Origin: Thermoactinomyces intermedius
Lineage (GTDB): Bacteria > Bacillota > Bacilli > Thermoactinomycetales > Thermoactinomycetaceae
DNA length: 64,000 bases
Assembly (NCBI RefSeq): GCF_016055025.1
Contig: NZ_JAECVW010000002.1
Strand: one strand, 5' to 3'
Made by a program: the position numbers and the translations under genes. The notes under the pieces were generated by a model. The model saw only the letters and a program-made list of their open reading frames with translations, ran no database searches and had not been told where the DNA came from. Shown here in pieces: positions 41,006-49,927 of the stretch (its first letter is position 1; each line of letters starts with the position of its first letter).

Positions 41006-42762
41006 TGTTTCGCACCTCCTTTATCCACATCATAACGACGCGGGCGAGGCTTAATCAAAGAAACATCAACCGGTTCGTATTCAAATACAGGGCCTTCCGG
41101 TGTGAATTTCGCTTTGGTGGTTTTCAACCATTCTTCATCGTTCCGGTCAGGGAATTCCGGTTTATAATGGGCACCGCGGCTCTCATTCCGGTTGTAAGCA
41201 CCCAACGTGATCACACGGGCCAATTGCAGCATATTCCACAAATGGCGGGTGAACGGTCCGGCCTGATTGCTCCATTTGCTGGTATCCACCATATTAATGT
41301 TTTGATAACGCTCCATCAGTTCCTGGATTTTCTCGTCGGTTTTCTTCAGGCGGTCATTGTACCGGACAACCGTGACATTATCCGTCATCCATTCACCCAA
41401 CTCTTTGTGCAAGAGATAGGCATTTTCATTGCCACTGTCCATTTTCAGGATGCTTTCATATTTTTCTTCTTCCGCTTTGCGTTGCGATTCGAATTGATCC
41501 ACGGACATGTCTTCAATGCTGTGATTCAATCCGCGCACATATTCAATGGCTTTCGGTCCGGCAACCATTCCGCCGTAGATACTGGAGAGCAAGGAGTTTG
41601 CACCCAGACGGTTGGCTCCATGATATTGGTAATCACATTCTCCGGCGGCAAACAGTCCGGGGATATTGGTCATCTGATCATAATCAACCCACAAGCCGCC
41701 CATGGAATAGTGAACGGCGGGGAAAATTTTCATCGGGACTTTTCTCGGGTCTTCTCCGACGAATTTTTCGTAGATCTCGATGATTCCGCCGAGTTTGATA
41801 TCCAACTCGCGTGGATCTTTGTGAGACAGATCCAGGTAAACCATGTTTTCGCCGTTGATGCCCAATTTCATATCGACACAAACTTTAAAGATGGCGCGTG
41901 TCGCGATGTCCCTCGGAACCAGGTTTCCGTAAGCGGGATACCATTCTTCCAGGAAGTACCACGGTTTCCCGTCTTTATAAGTCCAGACCCGTCCGCCTTC
42001 ACCCCTTGCCGATTCCGACATCAAACGCAACTTGTCGTCTCCCGGAATGGCCGTGGGATGAATTTGAATAAATTCACCGTTGGCATAATAAGCCCCTTGT
42101 TGATATACCGCACTGGCAGCCGTTCCGGTATTGATCATCGAGTTGGTCGATTTCCCGAAGATGATTCCCGGACCGCCCGTTGCCAGGATCACTGCATCGG
42201 CCAGGAAGGTGACAAATTCGCTGCTTCTCAGGTTTTGTGCGACAATCCCCCGGCAACGCCCTTCATCATCCTGAACAATCCGGACAAATTCCCAATGCTC
42301 AAACTTGGTGACTTTCCCTTCCACCTCAAACCGGCGGACTTGCTCATCCAAGGCATAAAGCAACTGTTGTCCGGTGGTGGCTCCGGCATAAGCCGTCCGG
42401 TGGTGTTTGGTTCCCCCGAACCGGCGGAAGTCGATCAATCCTTCCGGGGTCCGGTTAAACGGAACACCCATGCGGTCCATCATATAAATGATTCCCGGAG
42501 CTGCTTCACACATTGCTTTTACCGGCGGCTGGTTGGCCAGGAAGTCTCCGCCGTAAACCGTGTCGTCAAAATGTTCCCATGGGGAGTCCCCTTCACCCTT
42601 GGTATTGACAGCACCGTTGATACCGCCTTGTGCACATACAGAGTGAGAGCGTTTCACAGGAACAAGCGAAAAGAGTTGTACATTGGCACCGGCTTCAGCC
42701 GCTTTGATGGTTGCCATCAAACCAGCCAAACCACCGCCCACAACGATTATTTTTTCATTCAT
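41002..42762 (-). CDS. sdhA: Succinate dehydrogenase flavoprotein subunit
   Basis: 586 residues from ATG 42762. FAD site IIVVGGGLAGLMATIKAAEA, covalent-FAD region RSHSVCAQGGINGAVNTKGE, active-site blocks ADAVILATGGPGIIFGKSTN, EFIQIHPTAIPGDDKLRLMS, SARGEGGRVW, and the C-terminal HYSMGGLWVDYDQMTNIPGL and GECDYQYHGANRLGANSLLS. It oxidises succinate to fumarate in the TCA cycle and aerobic respiration. Of the B. subtilis-like menaquinone type judging by the cytochrome partner. Confidence 0.97.
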   Translation of the reverse strand: MNEKIIVVGGGLAGLMATIKAAEAGANVQLFSLVPVKRSHSVCAQGGINGAVNTKGEGDSPWEHFDDTVYGGDFLANQPPVKAMCEAAPGIIYMMDRMGVPFNRTPEGLIDFRRFGGTKHHRTAYAGATTGQQLLYALDEQVRRFEVEGKVTKFEHWEFVRIVQDDEGRCRGIVAQNLRSSEFVTFLADAVILATGGPGIIFGKSTNSMINTGTAASAVYQQGAYYANGEFIQIHPTAIPGDDKLRLMSESARGEGGRVWTYKDGKPWYFLEEWYPAYGNLVPRDIATRAIFKVCVDMKLGINGENMVYLDLSHKDPRELDIKLGGIIEIYEKFVGEDPRKVPMKIFPAVHYSMGGLWVDYDQMTNIPGLFAAGECDYQYHGANRLGANSLLSSIYGGMVAGPKAIEYVRGLNHSIEDMSVDQFESQRKAEEEKYESILKMDSGNENAYLLHKELGEWMTDNVTVVRYNDRLKKTDEKIQELMERYQNINMVDTSKWSNQAGPFTRHLWNMLQLARVITLGAYNRNESRGAHYKPEFPDRNDEEWLKTTKAKFTPEGPVFEYEPVDVSLIKPRPRRYDVDKGGAKQ

Positions 42763-42778
42763 TGGCAAGTGCTCCCTT

Positions 42779-43429
42779 CTAATGCTGTGCCAATTGTTGA
42801 ATAAATTCAGGTCTGGCAAACGCGAATAGTGCTGAAATTCCCAAATAAGAAACAATCACAAAAACCGCGCTCCACACCCATGTGGAAACAAGCTGGGCAC
42901 GCGGTCCCACCGTCACACCCCAGCTGACAAGGAATGCCCACATTCCATTGCTGAAATGGAAAACGGCACAAAGGACCCCGATGATATACAGAGCGAAAAC
43001 AACCGGATTTTGCATAAGGTCTGCCATGAGCTGAGCCAATTGTTCCGACGTCAGGTCATACAAAGCAACCTGTACCCTGGTTTCCCACACATGCCAGATG
43101 ACATAAACCAATGTCACAACACCGGTTACCCGTTGCAAAAAGAACATCCAGTTACGGAAAGTACCGAAGTTTCCCACGTTGTTTTTCGCCTGGAACGCAA
43201 TGTACAATCCGTAAATACCGTGATATAAGAGAGGCAGAAAAATAAAGAAAATTTCAAGTACAAGCAAAAACGGTAAACCCCAAAGCCATTCGACTTTTTC
43301 CACAAACGCATCTGCCCCTCGTGTGGCGTAGTAGTTGGTGAATAAATGCTCAACTAAAAAAAAGCCCACCGGTATTACGCCCAACAACGAGTGAATCCGA
43401 CGGTTGAAAAAGCTGCGTTGTGTGCTCAT
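42779..43429 (-). CDS. sdhC: Succinate dehydrogenase cytochrome b558 subunit
   Basis: 216 residues from ATG 43429 (GGAGGCAA upstream). Five hydrophobic segments with heme-ligand histidines: RRIHSLLGVIPVGFFLVEHL, LPLLYHGIYGLYIAF, VYVIWHVWETR, VFHFSNGMWAFL. The single large di-heme subunit without a separate SdhD is the Bacillus type, reducing menaquinone. First gene of sdhCAB. Confidence 0.95.
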   Translation of the reverse strand: MSTQRSFFNRRIHSLLGVIPVGFFLVEHLFTNYYATRGADAFVEKVEWLWGLPFLLVLEIFFIFLPLLYHGIYGLYIAFQAKNNVGNFGTFRNWMFFLQRVTGVVTLVYVIWHVWETRVQVALYDLTSEQLAQLMADLMQNPVVFALYIIGVLCAVFHFSNGMWAFLVSWGVTVGPRAQLVSTWVWSAVFVIVSYLGISALFAFARPEFIQQLAQH

Positions 43430-43573
43430 CATTTGCCTCCAATCTAGGACATAATCGCGATCAGTGAATGAATTGAAAAGTCTATCAATAATTTTTAAGA
43501 AAATAGAAAAGGGTTTCAACTCGCTATATATTTTACTCCCATATCGTTTCCGCCGTCAAGGAACGGTCAAATT

Positions 43574-44638
43574 TTATCCCCCGTTCAAAAACCGGTGAAT
43601 CTGCGGACCGAACCGGTTGAACTCGACAAGGAAAGCATCATGCCCGTAATCGGAAGAAAACTCATGATAAACCGACTTGACCCCTTTTTTCAGACAAATT
43701 TGGTGGAAATCGCGCTGTTGCCAGACGGGAAAATAAATGTCTTCCTCAATTCCGATGGTCAAAACTTCGGCATGAATCTTCCTGACCGCTTCTTCCACAC
43801 CGCCCCGTCCGCGTCCCAAATCATGATGATCCATGGCATCGAGAAACCTGAGATACGTATTGGCATCAAACCGGTTGACCAGCTTGCGGCCTTGATAATG
43901 CAAATAACTGTCCACCATTTCCCGCGCATTTTCCGGATTCTGCCGGGAAAAACGTTCTTCAAACAAAAGATCCGTACGGTATGTCACCATTCCGATCATC
44001 CGGGCGATGGACAATCCCCGAACCGGGCCTTTTGACGGATAATAATCCCCTCCCTGCCAATCCGGATCACTGACAATCGCTCTGCGCCCGATCGTGTTAT
44101 AAGCCATGGACATGGCCGACAACGAGGCGGCGGTTGCAATCGGGATGCACTTTTCCATGAAATCCGGGTACATCACGGCAAACTCCAAAGCCAGCATCCC
44201 GCCCATCGATCCCCCGATCACTGCTTTCAAGCGGTGGATGCCCAGCTTCAAAAGTGCTTCATATTGCGCCCGCACCATGTCGCGAATGGTCACCTTGGGA
44301 AACCGGCTTCCATATGGTTTTCCGGTTCGCGGGTCCGTCGAAGCGGGACCGGTGCTTCCTCCACATCCTCCGAGCACATTCATCGTGATTACGGTGTATT
44401 GGCTCAAGTCAATATATTTGCCTGCGCCAATCAGTCCGTCCCACCATCCCGGATCCGACTCATTACCCACTGCATGGGCATCCCCGGTCAATGCATGGCA
44501 AACCAAAATCACCTGGTCTGTGCCGACCCGGCCCACTTTCTCATAAGCCAGTGTCACATCCGGCAAAATCTCCCCGCATTCCAATTCAAAAGATCCGATC
44601 GAGACCGTATCTTTTATCTCGACCAACTGTAATGTCAT
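43574..44638 (-). CDS. metX: Homoserine O-acetyltransferase
   Basis: 354 residues of alpha/beta-hydrolase fold: LAYEKVGRVGTDQVILVCHA, YTVITMNVLGGCGGSTGPAS, nucleophile elbow AVIGGSMGGMLALEFA (Ser), Asp in IGIEEDIYFP and His in SSDYGHDAFLVEF. It transfers an acyl group from acyl-CoA to homoserine in methionine synthesis; acetyl- versus succinyl-specificity cannot be read safely from the sequence. The SAM-I riboswitch upstream confirms the pathway. Confidence 0.94.
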   Translation of the reverse strand: MTLQLVEIKDTVSIGSFELECGEILPDVTLAYEKVGRVGTDQVILVCHALTGDAHAVGNESDPGWWDGLIGAGKYIDLSQYTVITMNVLGGCGGSTGPASTDPRTGKPYGSRFPKVTIRDMVRAQYEALLKLGIHRLKAVIGGSMGGMLALEFAVMYPDFMEKCIPIATAASLSAMSMAYNTIGRRAIVSDPDWQGGDYYPSKGPVRGLSIARMIGMVTYRTDLLFEERFSRQNPENAREMVDSYLHYQGRKLVNRFDANTYLRFLDAMDHHDLGRGRGGVEEAVRKIHAEVLTIGIEEDIYFPVWQQRDFHQICLKKGVKSVYHEFSSDYGHDAFLVEFNRFGPQIHRFLNGG

Positions 44639-44673
44639 TTTTCATTCCCCCAAAAGCTCCTGAATAAAAACAG

Positions 44674-44703
44674 GAAGCCCTCTCCTTGAGCGAAGAGGGC
44701 TTC
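44674..44703 (-). terminator. Terminator of the SAM riboswitch
   Basis: GAAGCCCTC / GAGGGCTTC hairpin followed on the minus strand by CTGTTTTTATTC, ending about 36 bases before metX. Confidence 0.85.
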
Positions 44704-44730
44704 ACGATCCGTCGCACGTTCCGTCAACCT

Positions 44731-44840
44731 CTTCTCATCTCTCAGGATTCAAATCCTGCAGGAATTGGCACCAACCGCTAATAACTAGCGAGGTTGCCGG
44801 GTTTCATCGGGCCAGTCCCTCCACCACTCTGGATAAGAAG
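44731..44840 (-). ncRNA. SAM-I riboswitch (S-box)
   Basis: Minus strand blocks in canonical order: CTTATCCAGAGTGGTGGAGG, GACTGGCCCGATGAAACCCG, GCAACC, GGTTGGTGCCAATTCCTGCA, then GAGAGATGAGAAG closing the P1 stem. It switches metX off when SAM is abundant, through the terminator at 44674. Confidence 0.96.
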
Positions 44841-44882
44841 CAGTTTCTTATATAATTTTTCTAATCAATTATAAAGATAATT

Positions 44883-45899
44883 CTATAAATTGTCAACCGA
44901 TTTGGAAAAATCTGCCGCCGGAGCCTGGGGGTCTTCCAACCAACAGCGCACTTGGTGCGTATGGGTGACCGGAGTGACATCCGGCATTTCTTCAAAACAG
45001 ATATTCATCGCATACAAGCAACGATCCGCAAACGGACATCCCCGGGGAGGACGAAATAAATCCGGAGGGGACCCGGGAACCGGCCGGAGTGCTTGTTCTT
45101 TGGACCGGTCCAACCGGGGCATGGATTGAATCAGTCCCCAGGTATACGGATGATGCGGTTGATGGAATATTTCCCGCACGGTTCCGGTTTCCACGATCTG
45201 TCCCCCGTACATCACCGCAACCCGGTCCGCCGTTTCCGCAACAATTCCCAAATCATGCGTAATCAACAAAATGGAGGTGCCGGTCTGTTGTTGGATGCTT
45301 TTCATCAAATCCAATATTTGCGCCTGAATGGTGACATCCAACGCCGTGGTCGGCTCATCGGCAATCAAGATTTCCGGAGAACAGGACAGGGCGATGGCAA
45401 TCATGACCCGCTGCCGCATCCCGCCGCTGAATTCGTGCGGATATTGTTTCATTCTTCGTTCCGGATGGGAAATCCCCACCCACTCCAAAATTTCCAAGGC
45501 TTTCTGACGGGCTTCGTGATATCCGCACTGCTCATGCCAGCGAATGCCTTCCATGATCTGATACCCGATGGTCATGGTCGGATTCAATGAGGTCATCGGA
45601 TCCTGAAAAATCATCGCTATCCGGGAACCGCGTATCTGATACCATTCTTCCTCCGGCAAATTCGTCAATTCCTTCGGCCCCAAAAAGATTTTGCCCTGCT
45701 TGATCCTTCCGGGCGGTGACGGGATCAACCGCATGATGGATAAAGCCGTCACGCTTTTTCCACTTCCGGATTCACCGACGATGGCTAATGTTTCTTTTTG
45801 ATTTAACGAGAAACTCACTCCCCTGACGGCCTGCACTTCCCCTCCGGGAATCCGGAAAGATACATGGAGATCCTCGACTTTCAAGATGGTTTCCAACAC
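44883..45899 (-). CDS. oppD: Oligopeptide ABC transporter ATPase (OppD/DppD)
   Basis: 338 residues. Walker A ESGSGKSVTA, Q-loop FQDPMTSLNPTMTI, signature FSGGMRQRVMIAIAL, Walker B ILIADEPTTALDV, H-loop LLITHDLGIVAE. The C-terminal oligopeptide-transporter extension has the CPFADRC...CFEEMPD cysteine pattern. Last gene of a three-gene set with two permeases. No second ATPase (OppF) or binding protein is found next to it. Confidence 0.92.
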   Translation of the reverse strand: MLETILKVEDLHVSFRIPGGEVQAVRGVSFSLNQKETLAIVGESGSGKSVTALSIMRLIPSPPGRIKQGKIFLGPKELTNLPEEEWYQIRGSRIAMIFQDPMTSLNPTMTIGYQIMEGIRWHEQCGYHEARQKALEILEWVGISHPERRMKQYPHEFSGGMRQRVMIAIALSCSPEILIADEPTTALDVTIQAQILDLMKSIQQQTGTSILLITHDLGIVAETADRVAVMYGGQIVETGTVREIFHQPHHPYTWGLIQSMPRLDRSKEQALRPVPGSPPDLFRPPRGCPFADRCLYAMNICFEEMPDVTPVTHTHQVRCWLEDPQAPAADFSKSVDNL

Positions 45900-45927
45900 T
45901 ATCCCTCCTTTGTCCTTTGCTGCTTCC

Positions 45928-46851
45928 TTACTTCCTCATTTTCGGATCAAGGGCATCACGCAATCCGTCTCCGAAAACATTAAAAGCCAGCATGGTCAAA
46001 CACAGAAACACCGCCGGGAACAGAAGGCGCCACCATTCTCCGGACAGAATCGTAATGAGCGAGTCATCAATCATCGTCCCCCAGCTGGCAACGGGAGATT
46101 GCACCCCCAAACCGAGAAAACTTAAAAAAGCTTCTGAAAAAATGGCAGAAGGAACCGTCAAGGTCAACATGATGATGATGGGGCCGAGCGCATTGGGGAT
46201 CAGATGCTTAAAAAGCAGTCTCGGCGTATTGGCCCCGAGGGTTTTGGCGGCAAGCACAAATTCCTGCTCCTTTAACTGCAAAATCTGCCCCCGCACCAGA
46301 CGTGCCATATTGAGCCAGCCGGTCACCGTCAATGCAATAATGATGGTTGTCACGCCCGGCGGCATCACCACCATCAATAAAATCACCGTCAACAAATGAG
46401 GCAGTCCCCATAAAACATCCACCACCCGCATCATGATTTCATCCGTGCGTCCCCCGCGATAACCGGCAATTCCTCCGTAAATTACACCGATCACCAAGTC
46501 AATGAGCGCCGCAGCCAAGCCGATGGTCAGAGAGATTTTCCCCCCTTCGCACACCCGCACAAACACATCCCGTCCCAGATCATCGGTTCCAAACCAGTGT
46601 TCTTTGGAAGGAGGAAGGTTCCGCCCGTGCTCCAAATCCTGTTGGTGAACATCATAAGGGGAAACAACCGGGCCGATGACGGCAATCAGAGCGATCAGCA
46701 ATATGACGGCCAGTCCGGTGACAGCCAGATAATTTTTACGGAGGCGTCCCCATACATCCTGCCAATACGTTTGGGTGGGACGCTTAATTTTTTCGATGGA
46801 TGCCGGATGGCGCCTGGCCGGCTGAAACCGGGGATTCACTGATGGTTCCAT
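45928..46851 (-). CDS. oppC: Oligopeptide ABC transporter permease (OppC/DppC)
   Basis: 307 residues from ATG 46851 (AAAAGGAGGGGAAATAAC upstream). N-terminal cytoplasmic tail, first membrane segment LAVTGLAVILLIALIAVIGP, the domain mark HWFGTDDLGRDVFVRVCEGG, and the EAA loop AAKTLGANTPRLLFKHLIPN. It pairs with OppB and begins one base after its partner's stop region. Confidence 0.92.
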   Translation of the reverse strand: MEPSVNPRFQPARRHPASIEKIKRPTQTYWQDVWGRLRKNYLAVTGLAVILLIALIAVIGPVVSPYDVHQQDLEHGRNLPPSKEHWFGTDDLGRDVFVRVCEGGKISLTIGLAAALIDLVIGVIYGGIAGYRGGRTDEIMMRVVDVLWGLPHLLTVILLMVVMPPGVTTIIIALTVTGWLNMARLVRGQILQLKEQEFVLAAKTLGANTPRLLFKHLIPNALGPIIIMLTLTVPSAIFSEAFLSFLGLGVQSPVASWGTMIDDSLITILSGEWWRLLFPAVFLCLTMLAFNVFGDGLRDALDPKMRK

Positions 46852-46852
46852 G

Positions 46853-47785
46853 TTATTTCCCCTCCTTTTTGCCCAGTTGAATGCGCGGATCAATCAGTCC
46901 ATAGGCCAAATCCACAAGAAAATTGATTCCCACCAGCAAAACGGAATAAAACAACGTAACCCCCATGATCAACGGATAATCTCGATTATGAATGCTTTCC
47001 ACAAAATATTTGCCAATCCCCGGAATGGAAAAGATATTTTCAATCACAAAACTTCCCGTCAAAATGCCGACCGCAAGAGGACCGATCACGGTCACCACGG
47101 GCAAAATGGCATTTCGGATCGTGTGACGGGAAATCACATAAACAGGCGGCAATCCTTTGGCCCGGGCGGTGCGTATGTAATCTTGTGTCAACACTTCCAC
47201 CATGCTGGAGCGCATCAGCCTCGTAATGGTGGCAAGCGGCAAAGCCGCCAGCGCCAGTGTCGGCATGATCGTCGAGGCAAACCCTTCCCACGTGGCCACC
47301 GGCAACAGTTCCCACTCCACGGCAAGATACTTTTGCAATAAAGGCCCCAACACAAAACTCGGAATGGAAATGCCGAGCACGGCCAGCACCATGGCCAGAT
47401 AGTCCGCCGTCCGGTTCTGTTTGAGCGCGGCCACAACTCCCAGAAACAAACCGGCAATGATTGCGCAGACCAACGCTTGGCTTCCCAATTGGAAGGATAC
47501 CGGAAACCCTTCCTGAATCATGTCATTGACCGAACGGGTTTCAAATTTGATGGAAGGACCCAAGTCCAATTGCAACAATCGCTTCATATAGTTCAAATAC
47601 TGAACCGGTATGGGATCATCCAGCTGGTAATGGGCGCGCAAATTGGCCAATACCTGCTCGGGCAATTTCTTTTCATCCGAAAACGGATCTCCGGGAATTG
47701 CTTTCATCATTAAAAAGGTGACCGTTGCAATCACCCAGAGCGTAATGATCATCTGCATGAAGCGCTGAAGGATGTATTTCAGCAA
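46853..47785 (-). CDS. oppB: Oligopeptide ABC transporter permease (OppB/DppB)
   Basis: 310 residues starting at a TTG (47785) behind GGGGGGAGAGGA. Membrane segment 1 (QMIITLWVIATVTFLMMKAI), GDPFSD, and the EAA loop DYIRTARAKGLPPVYVISRH before the SFVIENIFSIPGIGKYFVES region typical of this family. First gene of the transporter set. Confidence 0.92.
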   Translation of the reverse strand: MLKYILQRFMQMIITLWVIATVTFLMMKAIPGDPFSDEKKLPEQVLANLRAHYQLDDPIPVQYLNYMKRLLQLDLGPSIKFETRSVNDMIQEGFPVSFQLGSQALVCAIIAGLFLGVVAALKQNRTADYLAMVLAVLGISIPSFVLGPLLQKYLAVEWELLPVATWEGFASTIMPTLALAALPLATITRLMRSSMVEVLTQDYIRTARAKGLPPVYVISRHTIRNAILPVVTVIGPLAVGILTGSFVIENIFSIPGIGKYFVESIHNRDYPLIMGVTLFYSVLLVGINFLVDLAYGLIDPRIQLGKKEGK

Positions 47786-47985
47786 TCCTCTCCCCCCAAC
47801 CCGACTGAAACGTTTTCATCTTTTATCAATTCTCATTTTTCGAAAAACATGGGCAGCTTCCGGTCACAGCGCAAGCCCGTCTCTTCCGCTGTGTTCTTAT
47901 TTTATGATGAAGAAAAAACTGCATATTAAATATTATTCTATAAAAAACAGAGTAACCCTTTGCGCAGGTCATTCGTTCATGAAAA

Positions 47986-48013
47986 AAGAGAGCCGATTCA
48001 GATCAGCTCTCTT
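47986..48013 (-). terminator. Terminator of lysC
   Basis: AAGAGAGC / GCTCTCTT hairpin with TTTTTTCATG on the minus strand; the stem overlaps the last lysC codons. Confidence 0.8.
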
Positions 48014-48527
48014 TGGCCACCCCCTGCAGAACGGGTTCTTTCGCTTCGGTTTGATCCAAGCCAAAAGCCGTATGAAGCCGGCGAACGGCTTCCAATGCCA
48101 CTTCCCTGTTCACCACACACGAAATTTTAATTTCAGATGTCGAAACCATTTTCACCCGGATTCCGGCTTCACTCAGTGTGGCAAACATTTTTGCGGCCAC
48201 TCCCGGCTTTGTCATCATGCCCATCCCCACGGCAGACACCTTGGCAAGGCCGGATTCGGAAATCAATTGGGCATAACCCAGGGAATCTTTTGCCGATTCT
48301 AATAATTCGATCGTTGCATCCTTTTCAGATTCTTGCACACTGAATGCCACATCGATCTCCTTCTGGTCATGTTCACTTTGCACAATAATGTCGACATTGA
48401 TATTCGCTCCGCCGATGAGTCCGAATAATTGCGACAACATATTTTCGCGGTTGGGCAGGCCCAGCACTTTGATTCTTGCAACATCGAGATCATGAGCGAT
48501 GCCCCGTACGTTTAACTCGTTTTCCAT
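48003..48527 (-). other. Internal translation start of the aspartokinase beta subunit
   Basis: Inside lysC, the strong site AAAGGGGAGAAAACC precedes an in-frame ATG at 48527, giving a 174-residue C-terminal product (MENELNVRGIAHDL onward) that covers both ACT domains. B. subtilis aspartokinase II makes its beta subunit in the same way. Confidence 0.7.
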
Positions 48528-49262
48528 GGTTTTCTCCCCTTTCACCCATGTTCCGGGTTCATCCACAAAACTGGAACGGACCATCAACCGGACTTGATGA
48601 TGGAGCGCCGTTTCCACCGAACGCGGATGAAGAACGCCGGCTCCCAAGTGTGCCAGTTCGAGCATTTCTTCATAAGTGATTTCATCCATTTTCCGGGCGG
48701 CGGGCACCACACGCGGGTCCGCAGTAAAAACCCCGGTGACATCCGTGTAAATTTCGCAGCAATCCGCCCCCAGGGCTGCGGCCAAAACAACCGCCGTTGT
48801 ATCGGAACCTCCGCGTCCCAATGTGGTGATCTCATTCTCCGGGGAAATCCCTTGAAATCCTGCGACCACAACGACTTCACCCTGGTTCAGGCATTCAAGC
48901 ACGGCTTCGGTGCGGACCTTTGTCACCCTCGCTTTTCCATGCACATGATCGGTTTGGATTCCGGCTTGCCATCCCGTCATGGATCTTGCTTTCAATCCCC
49001 GTTCTTTAAGCGCCATCGTCAACAAAGCGATGCTGACTTGTTCTCCTGTGGCCAAGAGCATATCCATCTCTCTCGGTTCCGGATGCGAACTGATCTCATT
49101 GGCCAGGTGGACCAGCTCGTCAGTGGATTTTCCCATCGCTGACACCACGATGACACACTGATGTCCCTGCCTTGCGGTTTCAGCGATTCGGTCTGCCACT
49201 TTGTGAATCCTGGCGACATCGCCCACCGAAGTACCGCCAAACTTTTGCACAACGATCCCCAT
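48003..49262 (-). CDS. lysC: Aspartokinase (lysine-regulated type, alpha and beta from one gene)
   Basis: 419 residues: KFGGTSVGDVARIHKVADRI, LATGEQVSIALLTMALKERG, TTLGRGGSDTTAVVLAAALG, CEIYTDVTGVFTADPRVVPA, then two ACT domains (RIKVLGLPNRENMLSQLFGL, KVSAVGMGMMTKPGVAAKMF). It phosphorylates aspartate, the first step to lysine, diaminopimelate, threonine and methionine. A lysine riboswitch precedes it. An internal in-frame start makes a separate beta subunit likely. Confidence 0.96.
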   Translation of the reverse strand: MGIVVQKFGGTSVGDVARIHKVADRIAETARQGHQCVIVVSAMGKSTDELVHLANEISSHPEPREMDMLLATGEQVSIALLTMALKERGLKARSMTGWQAGIQTDHVHGKARVTKVRTEAVLECLNQGEVVVVAGFQGISPENEITTLGRGGSDTTAVVLAAALGADCCEIYTDVTGVFTADPRVVPAARKMDEITYEEMLELAHLGAGVLHPRSVETALHHQVRLMVRSSFVDEPGTWVKGEKTMENELNVRGIAHDLDVARIKVLGLPNRENMLSQLFGLIGGANINVDIIVQSEHDQKEIDVAFSVQESEKDATIELLESAKDSLGYAQLISESGLAKVSAVGMGMMTKPGVAAKMFATLSEAGIRVKMVSTSEIKISCVVNREVALEAVRRLHTAFGLDQTEAKEPVLQGVAKES

Positions 49263-49312
49263 GGTTCCTCTCCTCTTTCCTCAGCTGGACTAAACTCGCT
49301 CAGAAAAAACAG

Positions 49313-49345
49313 AAGGCCACAGCAGAGATAGCTTGCTGTCGCCTT
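49313..49345 (-). terminator. Terminator of the lysine riboswitch
   Basis: AAGGCGACAGCA / TGCTGTGGCCTT hairpin on the minus strand with CTGTTTTTTCTG behind it, about 50 bases before lysC. Confidence 0.85.
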
Positions 49346-49374
49346 GGTTTCCAACGCTCCAGCCCGCATAATCC

Positions 49375-49556
49375 CTGCGGATTAGCTCTCCACAAAAGCC
49401 GTGGCTTCTGTGACAGTGTTGCCCCTGTTCGAGCACAACACCAGCTTGTGTTCAATCGGGATTTCCCACAAGCTTCGGCGGCATTTTCCTTTCCTTGTCC
49501 ATCCTCGTGTCCCGACACTCCGGATAAGTACTCATAAAAGCCGCGCCTCTAGTCCA
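49375..49556 (-). ncRNA. Lysine riboswitch (L-box)
   Basis: Minus-strand conserved segments: AGAGGCGCGGCT, ATGAGTA, GGAAAGGAAAATGCCGCCGA, AGCTGG and GGGGCAACACTGTCACAG with the closing GAAGCC strand. Together with the terminator at 49313 it represses lysC at high lysine. Confidence 0.93.
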
Positions 49557-49753
49557 CATGATAAGCGAGCAATATTTATTCATTGTCCTGATTTTTTACG
49601 ATCTTACCATAACCGGGTTCCGGATTCAATCCATTCAAACACTTTTTTTCTTTCAATCAAAGAAAAATCTTCACGGGAAACGGCTGACAAAAGCATCACT
49701 GGTACAAACCGGATGGAAAGATTATAATAAACAACATAAAGGGGTGATAGATC

Positions 49754-49927
49754 ATGGCAAACATCGGATTACCCGGATTCATCATCATTCTGTTCGTTGC
49801 CTTGTTATTGTTCGGGCCCAAAAAGCTGCCCGAGCTGGGACGGGCCACCGGACAAACGTTGAAATCTTTCCGCGATGCCTTAAACGGCAAGGAAAAAGAA
49901 GAAGAAAAAAACACTCCAAAGGATTAA
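49754..49927 (+). CDS. tatA: Twin-arginine translocase subunit TatA/TatE
   Basis: 57 residues. One short membrane helix (GLPGFIIILFVALLLFGPKK), the FGPKKLPELG hinge, an amphipathic helix (RATGQTLKSFRDAL) and a charged tail. These are all the parts of TatA, which forms the pore for folded proteins. ATG 49754 follows AGGGGTGATAGATC. Its stop codon overlaps the convergent desaturase stop by 2 bases. No tatC is adjacent. Confidence 0.88.
   Translation: MANIGLPGFIIILFVALLLFGPKKLPELGRATGQTLKSFRDALNGKEKEEEKNTPKD

Noticed and set aside
41005..42804. A 599-codon open frame on the plus strand opposite sdhA
   Set aside because: It has no ribosome-binding site and a low-complexity composition typical of antisense shadows, while the minus strand encodes a textbook SdhA.
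47804..47821. cre-like CTGAAACGTTTTCATC upstream of oppB
   Set aside because: It is one base shorter than a standard CcpA site, so only a chance resemblance can be claimed.
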